This document shows, piece by piece, positions 5,807 to 8,763 of a stretch of DNA of 8,763 nt. Origin of the DNA: Candidatus Fraserbacteria bacterium RBG_16_55_9 (GTDB lineage: Bacteria; Bipolaricaulota; Bipolaricaulia; RBG-16-55-9); assembly GCA_001778455.1 (NCBI GenBank), contig MFGX01000125.1, positions 16,260 to 25,022 of the forward strand, read 5' to 3'. Position numbers and translations under genes: made by a program. Numbering within the stretch: the stretch's first letter is position 1; every line of letters begins with the position of its first letter. Under the pieces are notes generated by a model. It made no database searches and was not told the DNA's origin. It worked only from the letters and a program-made list of their open reading frames with translations.

Positions 5807-6031
5807 CTAGCCTTTCCAGACCGGCTCAATCTCGCCTCGTTTTACCCCTACACGCGCTTCTTTGATGTCCGCCATGAATTGAGGATGCAGAGTCTCTCTT
5901 AGCTCAAGCCAATCCTCCAAGGCCAGCTCAACCAGGTTGTTGAGGCTGCGCTTCTCGGTATGGGCAATCGCTTCTAACTGGCTACGGAGCTTTTTCGGCA
6001 GGCTCAGCGTTAAGTTTGCTCGGTTTGCCAT
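5807..6031 (-). CDS. Ribbon-helix-helix (CopG/Arc-type) antitoxin
   Basis: This is a 74-residue protein. Residues 1-45 fit a ribbon-helix-helix domain: the strand ANLTLSLP, a first helix KKLRSQLEAIAHTE, a turn at KRSLNN and a second helix LVELALEDWLEL. The acidic/basic tail (about 50-74, DIKEARVGVKRGEIEPVW) is the likely toxin-neutralising part. I chose ATG 6031 because GAGGTGA lies 7 bases upstream; a longer reading from 6079 would run through the promoter region. It is followed after 3 bases by the RelE/ParE-like toxin, the usual antitoxin-first order. RHH antitoxins normally repress their own operon, and a small dyad overlaps the predicted -10. Confidence 0.83.
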   Translation of the reverse strand: MANRANLTLSLPKKLRSQLEAIAHTEKRSLNNLVELALEDWLELRETLHPQFMADIKEARVGVKRGEIEPVWKG

Positions 6032-6038
6032 TGACGAT

Positions 6039-6045
6039 TCACCTC
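6039..6045 (-). promoter_or_regulatory. Ribosome binding site of the RHH antitoxin
   Basis: GAGGTGA on the minus strand lies 7 bases before ATG 6031. It decides this start over the longer in-frame reading. With the predicted promoter the mRNA leader would be only about 13 bases. Confidence 0.75.
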
Positions 6046-6049
6046 GCAG

Positions 6050-6079
6050 CAGTATACACTGATTTACACGGGAAAGCAA
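6050..6079 (-). promoter_or_regulatory. Predicted promoter and dyad of the RHH-RelE module
   Basis: The minus strand has TTGCTT (6079-6074), a 17-base spacer and TATACT (6056-6051). The -10 matches at 5/6 and the -35 only at 3/6. An imperfect 12-base dyad (CAGTATACACTG on the plus strand, 6050-6061) overlaps the -10 and could be the antitoxin operator. The promoter lies in the 52-base gap directly after the purQ stop. Confidence 0.5.
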
Positions 6080-6083
6080 GGAC

Positions 6084-6866
6084 TCACAACTCTCTCTTCA
6101 CATACTCCACCGCATTCTTGAATACTTGCAGTCCTTGGCCCTCTTCCGGCAATTCCTCCCGCGTCCAGCGCGGGTGATTGTAGCGGTACAAATATGCCTC
6201 CGGGTGCGGCATTAACCCAAATATGCGCCCCGTCGGGTCTGAAATGCCCGCGATACTCTCTATTGAGCCATTCGGGTTCCACGGATAACCTGCCGGGCAT
6301 CCATATTCGTCCACATAGCGCAACGCGATCTGTCCATTGGCTTCCATCTGTTTGAGAACACCCTCATCTTTGGGCACAAATTTTCCTTCTCCATGACGCA
6401 CGGGCAAATAGAGGCTCTCTATGCCCCGAGTGAAGATACAATTCGAGTTCGCTTCTGGCTTCATGTAGACCCAGCGATCCTCGAAACGCCCCGAATCGTT
6501 ACAGGCCAGCGTCGCCTCTTGCACGCCGTATTCTGATATTCCCGGCAAGAGGCCCAGCTTGACGATCACTTGAAAACCATTGCAGGCCGCAAAGATCAAC
6601 TTGCCATCGTCAATGAACCGGAGCAGATCACCCATCAAATGAGCGCGCATCCTCTCGGCCATGACTTTGCCAGCTCCCAGATCATCGGCATACGCGAATC
6701 CACCGGGCACAGCAGCAATCTGAAAATCCTTGAGTGAGACTCGCTGCAGAATGAGATCGCTCAAGTGCACTCGTTCGGCTTGAGCGCCTGCCAACTCCCA
6801 GCCATGGGCCAGCTCATAATCCGTGTTCAACCCATAACCCGTAAGAACGAGCGCCCGTGGTTTCAT
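6084..6866 (-). CDS. purQ: FGAM synthase glutaminase subunit
   Basis: PurQ hydrolyses glutamine and passes ammonia to PurL, which makes FGAM from FGAR. This class I glutamine amidotransferase has 260 residues, some 30 more than the short PurQ of many bacteria. The nucleophile is C95 in ACNGFQVIVKLGLLP, and the His-Glu pair is in MPHPEA (H221, E223). PGGFAYADDLGAGKV (54-68) and PVRHGEGKF (155-163) are PurQ-specific blocks. The DDLGAGKV form differs from the common GDYLRAGA form and points to a separate PurQ subgroup. It begins 3 bases after the proS stop, so proS and purQ are probably one transcript. The partner PurL is not in the window, and the next purine gene, purM, is 1.5 kb away beyond two toxin-antitoxin modules. 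The assignment is secure. Confidence 0.93.
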   Translation of the reverse strand: MKPRALVLTGYGLNTDYELAHGWELAGAQAERVHLSDLILQRVSLKDFQIAAVPGGFAYADDLGAGKVMAERMRAHLMGDLLRFIDDGKLIFAACNGFQVIVKLGLLPGISEYGVQEATLACNDSGRFEDRWVYMKPEANSNCIFTRGIESLYLPVRHGEGKFVPKDEGVLKQMEANGQIALRYVDEYGCPAGYPWNPNGSIESIAGISDPTGRIFGLMPHPEAYLYRYNHPRWTREELPEEGQGLQVFKNAVEYVKREL

Positions 6867-6869
6867 GGC

Positions 6870-8312
6870 TTAGTATGCGCGTGCAAAGATCGCCTTCTCA
6901 TTTGCCGGTTTCCCACACCGAATACATTTTCCACTCGACGATTTTGCGTTGCTTTGATCTAGAGGGACACAGCGGTTCGTCGCTTTCGTCTCTTCTTGAA
7001 TGGCCTTCTCACAGGCAGCATCCCCACACCAGAAGGCGAGCGCAAAACCGTCTTCGACTGCACTCTTGAATTCTTCATAGCTCTTGGGCTCATGGGTGTG
7101 CTCTTCTCGAAACTTCTGCGCCCGCTCGAAGAGCTCCTGTTGAATCATTTCCAAAAGCTTTGGCACTTCGCGAGCCAGCTCTGCTTGCGGAATGAAGCGC
7201 TTTCCCTCTTTGCCTGGCACATCTCGTCTGGCGAGCACAACTTGCTCCTTCGCCACGTCCTTGGGGCCGATCTCAATTCGTAGAGGCACGCCACGCAGCT
7301 CCCATTCGTTGAATTTCCAGCCCGCTGTGTATCCCTCTCGGTCGTCCACCCGAAAGCGGATCGCCTCACCTAAGAGCACCTTGATCTGCTCTACCACAGC
7401 CATGACTTGCGCCTTTTCGTCTTCGTTCTTGTGGATCGGCACGATCACGACTTGGATCGGTGCAAGCCGTGGCGGCAAGATGAGTCCCTGATCATCCCCG
7501 TGAGCCATGACGATGGCTCCCACGACACGCGTGCTCAGACCCCAGCTCGTCGTCCAGCAGTGCTGGAGTTGATTGCTCTGATCGAGATACTGAATGTCAA
7601 ACGCCTTCGCAAAATTCTGGCCCAAATTGTGAGAGGTCGCCGACTGGAGGGCTTTTCGGTCGCCCATCATCGCTTCAATTGTATACGTCATGAATGCGCC
7701 CGGAAATTTCTCGCTCTCGCTCTTACGCCCTTGAATGACGGGAATCGCAGCCTCTTTCTCAGCAAAATCGGCATAGATAGAAAGCATGCGTCGGGCCTCT
7801 TCTTCAGCCTCTTCGTAGGTCGCGTGCGCCGTATGCCCTTCTTGCCAGAGGAATTCCATCGTGCGCAAAAAGAGGCGTGTGCGCATCTCCCAGCGAACCA
7901 CGTTACACCATTGATTGATGAGCACCGGTAGATCGCGATAGGACTTGATCCATTTGGAGTAAAGGTGCCCGATGATCGCTTCCGACGTGGGCCGCACGAC
8001 CAGAGGCTCGTCGAGTTTTTCGCCGCCGCCGTGGGTGACTATCGCAAGCTGTGGCGAGAACCCTTCCACATGTCCAGCCTCTTTCTCGATGAAACTATGC
8101 GGGATAAAAAGCGGGAAATAGGCATTCTCATGCCCTGTGGCCTTGAAGCGCTGATCCAGCGCCTTCTGGATGTTCTCCCACAAGGCGTAGCCGTAGGGCT
8201 TGATCACCATGCAGCCGCGAACGGGCGTGTAGTCTGCCAGACCTGCTCGTTGGACCACGTCGGTATACCACTGCGAAAAATCCTGACTGCGCGGCGTGAT
8301 CGCCTCGGCCAT
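6870..8312 (-). CDS. proS: Prolyl-tRNA synthetase, archaeal/eukaryotic (type 3) form
   Basis: This enzyme charges tRNA-Pro with proline. It has 480 residues and lacks the large editing insertion of E. coli-type ProRS. Class II core features are the motif 1 region around VRGCMVIKPYGYALWENI (31 onward), RPTSE (108-112), motif 2 from RWEMR (140-144) to FLWQEGHTAHA, and motif 3 in the VVGAIVMAHGDDQGL-x-LPP region. An anticodon-binding domain follows. A C-terminal zinc-like domain holds C429, C434, C463 and C466, and the chain ends in ARAY with a terminal Tyr, as in type 3 enzymes of archaea, Thermus and eukaryotes. I chose ATG 8312, which has AAGGGAG just upstream; the in-frame TTG at 8333 lies before that site. 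It heads the proS-purQ unit and has a good promoter inside the divergent Rrf2 gene start. Confidence 0.97.
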   Translation of the reverse strand: MAEAITPRSQDFSQWYTDVVQRAGLADYTPVRGCMVIKPYGYALWENIQKALDQRFKATGHENAYFPLFIPHSFIEKEAGHVEGFSPQLAIVTHGGGEKLDEPLVVRPTSEAIIGHLYSKWIKSYRDLPVLINQWCNVVRWEMRTRLFLRTMEFLWQEGHTAHATYEEAEEEARRMLSIYADFAEKEAAIPVIQGRKSESEKFPGAFMTYTIEAMMGDRKALQSATSHNLGQNFAKAFDIQYLDQSNQLQHCWTTSWGLSTRVVGAIVMAHGDDQGLILPPRLAPIQVVIVPIHKNEDEKAQVMAVVEQIKVLLGEAIRFRVDDREGYTAGWKFNEWELRGVPLRIEIGPKDVAKEQVVLARRDVPGKEGKRFIPQAELAREVPKLLEMIQQELFERAQKFREEHTHEPKSYEEFKSAVEDGFALAFWCGDAACEKAIQEETKATNRCVPLDQSNAKSSSGKCIRCGKPANEKAIFARAY

Positions 8313-8379
8313 GAGAGAGCTCCCTTCGTCCAAGCGAGAACAAAGTGTAACAGATCAGTAGCCTTTGCTCCACGATGGA

Positions 8380-8409
8380 ACTATAATCCATGAGATATGA
8401 AGCTGTCAA
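8380..8409 (-). promoter_or_regulatory. Predicted sigma70-like promoter of proS-purQ
   Basis: The minus strand carries a perfect TTGACA (8409-8404), an 18-base spacer and TATAGT (8385-8380). Transcription would start near 8373, giving a leader of about 60 bases. The -35 lies within the first codons of the divergent Rrf2 gene, so a protein bound there would affect both genes. No terminator-like leader structure or T-box is visible in the short leader. Confidence 0.7.
8382..8387 (+). promoter_or_regulatory. Perfect -10 element of the Rrf2-family gene
   Basis: TATAAT on the plus strand ends 10 bases before the Rrf2 ATG. No good -35 lies 16-18 bases upstream, so the promoter may need an activator or other contacts. 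Transcription would begin at or within a few bases of the ATG, implying a leaderless or nearly leaderless mRNA. It overlaps the proS -10 by four bases on the opposite strand. Confidence 0.5.
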
Positions 8410-8763
8410 AGCGAGGAGAATATGCACTGCGCGCACTCATGGAACTGGCGTTTGACCCAGAGTACGGGCTCAAGTCCATTGACGAGATCGCGGAGCGGGG
8501 CGAAATCCCGAAGAGATTCCTGGTGCAGATCCTCCTGCAACTTAAGAATGCTCGCCTCGTGGAGAGCCAGCGCGGCGCCGAAGGCGGGTACCGGTTGAAG
8601 AGATCTCCGGATCAGATCACGCTCGGAGAGGTGATCCGCCTCATTGATGGACCTCTGGCTCCCATGAAGGATCGTCTCTATTTGCAGGAGATCATCCAGC
8701 GCGAGACCCGCTATCGAGGCCTCTACCGAGTGCTCTTGGATGTGGGCAATTCTGTTGCAGCCA
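8397..8763 (+). CDS. Rrf2-family transcriptional regulator, N-terminal part
   Basis: 122 codons are visible and the gene continues past the window end. The winged helix-turn-helix is typical: MKLSKRGEYALRALMELA (1-18), then SIDEIAERGEIPKRFLVQILLQLKNARLVES, then RGAEGGYRL in the wing and ITLGEVIRLIDGPLAPM. In the stretch after GPLAPM, where IscR and NsrR carry three Fe-S-binding cysteines, none appears: it reads KDRLYLQEIIQRETRYRGLYRVL. So it probably does not bind the usual cluster, more like the CymR group (family comparison, inference). There is no clear ribosome binding site upstream; see the -10 element 10 bases before the ATG. It is divergent from proS, which makes self-regulation and control of proS-purQ plausible. 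Confidence 0.9.
   Translation, partial: MKLSKRGEYALRALMELAFDPEYGLKSIDEIAERGEIPKRFLVQILLQLKNARLVESQRGAEGGYRLKRSPDQITLGEVIRLIDGPLAPMKDRLYLQEIIQRETRYRGLYRVLLDVGNSVAA

Noticed and set aside
4728..6031. Insertion-sequence or integrase involvement in the toxin-antitoxin island
   Set aside because: No transposase, integrase, terminal inverted repeats or clear flanking direct repeats are visible at the purQ or purM edges.
6032..6079. 16-residue upstream extension of the RHH antitoxin
   Set aside because: It would cover the predicted promoter and the ribosome site GAGGTGA; ATG 6031 fits the RHH domain start.
7407..7931. 174-codon plus-strand open frame opposite proS
   Set aside because: It is antisense to the ProRS catalytic core, with no recognisable features.
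8313..8372. T-box or purine riboswitch in the proS leader
   Set aside because: The predicted leader is about 60 bases, with no T-box consensus and no conserved riboswitch core; it is too short for either.
1..8763. CRISPR array, tRNA or rRNA genes
   Set aside because: No regularly spaced repeats and no tRNA- or rRNA-like stretches were seen; nearly all bases are coding.

Overview
The window is a compact piece of bacterial chromosome, of roughly balanced to slightly GC-rich composition. It is dominated by one minus-strand de novo purine biosynthesis cluster. The organism cannot be named from sequence alone. Bacterial sigma70-like promoters, Shine-Dalgarno sites, an Rrf2 regulator and type II toxin-antitoxin (TA) genes say bacterium. 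The archaeal/eukaryotic-type prolyl-tRNA synthetase, the animal-PAICS-like PurC-PurE fusion and the divergent PurM, PurQ and PurN sequences suggest a deep or uncultured lineage rather than a well-studied Proteobacterium or Firmicute (inference).

Layout, left to right: 1-217 (+) is the C-terminal end of a HAD-family phosphatase, which runs convergently into the purine cluster. From 8312 down to 225 on the minus strand, in transcription order, come proS, purQ, an RHH-RelE type TA pair, an AbrB-Doc type TA pair, purM, a purC-purE fusion, purD and a PurN-like formyltransferase. At the right edge (8397-8763, +) a divergent Rrf2-family regulator begins; it is cut by the window end.

How the genes work together: PurD, the PurN-like protein, PurQ (glutaminase subunit of FGAM synthase), PurM and the PurC-PurE fusion supply most steps from phosphoribosylamine to SAICAR. 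The PurE half has class II features (SAHK, AGGSDALSG), which suggests direct AIR carboxylation with CO2 and no need for PurK. The FGAM synthase large subunit (PurL), PurF, PurB and PurH are not in the window. purM, purCE, purD and purN are tightly packed with overlapping or near-overlapping stops and starts, and proS and purQ are 3 bases apart.

The cluster is split between purQ and purM by about 1.4 kb carrying two complete TA modules, each with its own readable promoter. purM then has its own promoter (TTGATT-17-TACAAT). The AbrB-Doc promoter is very strong on paper (TTGACA-17-TATAAC, extended -10). A 28-base near-perfect dyad made of two TGTTNTAACA boxes covers it, which is a good candidate autoregulatory operator. 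The proS and Rrf2 promoters are divergent, with -10 elements that physically overlap, so the Cys-poor Rrf2 protein is a natural candidate regulator of the proS-purQ operon (inference).
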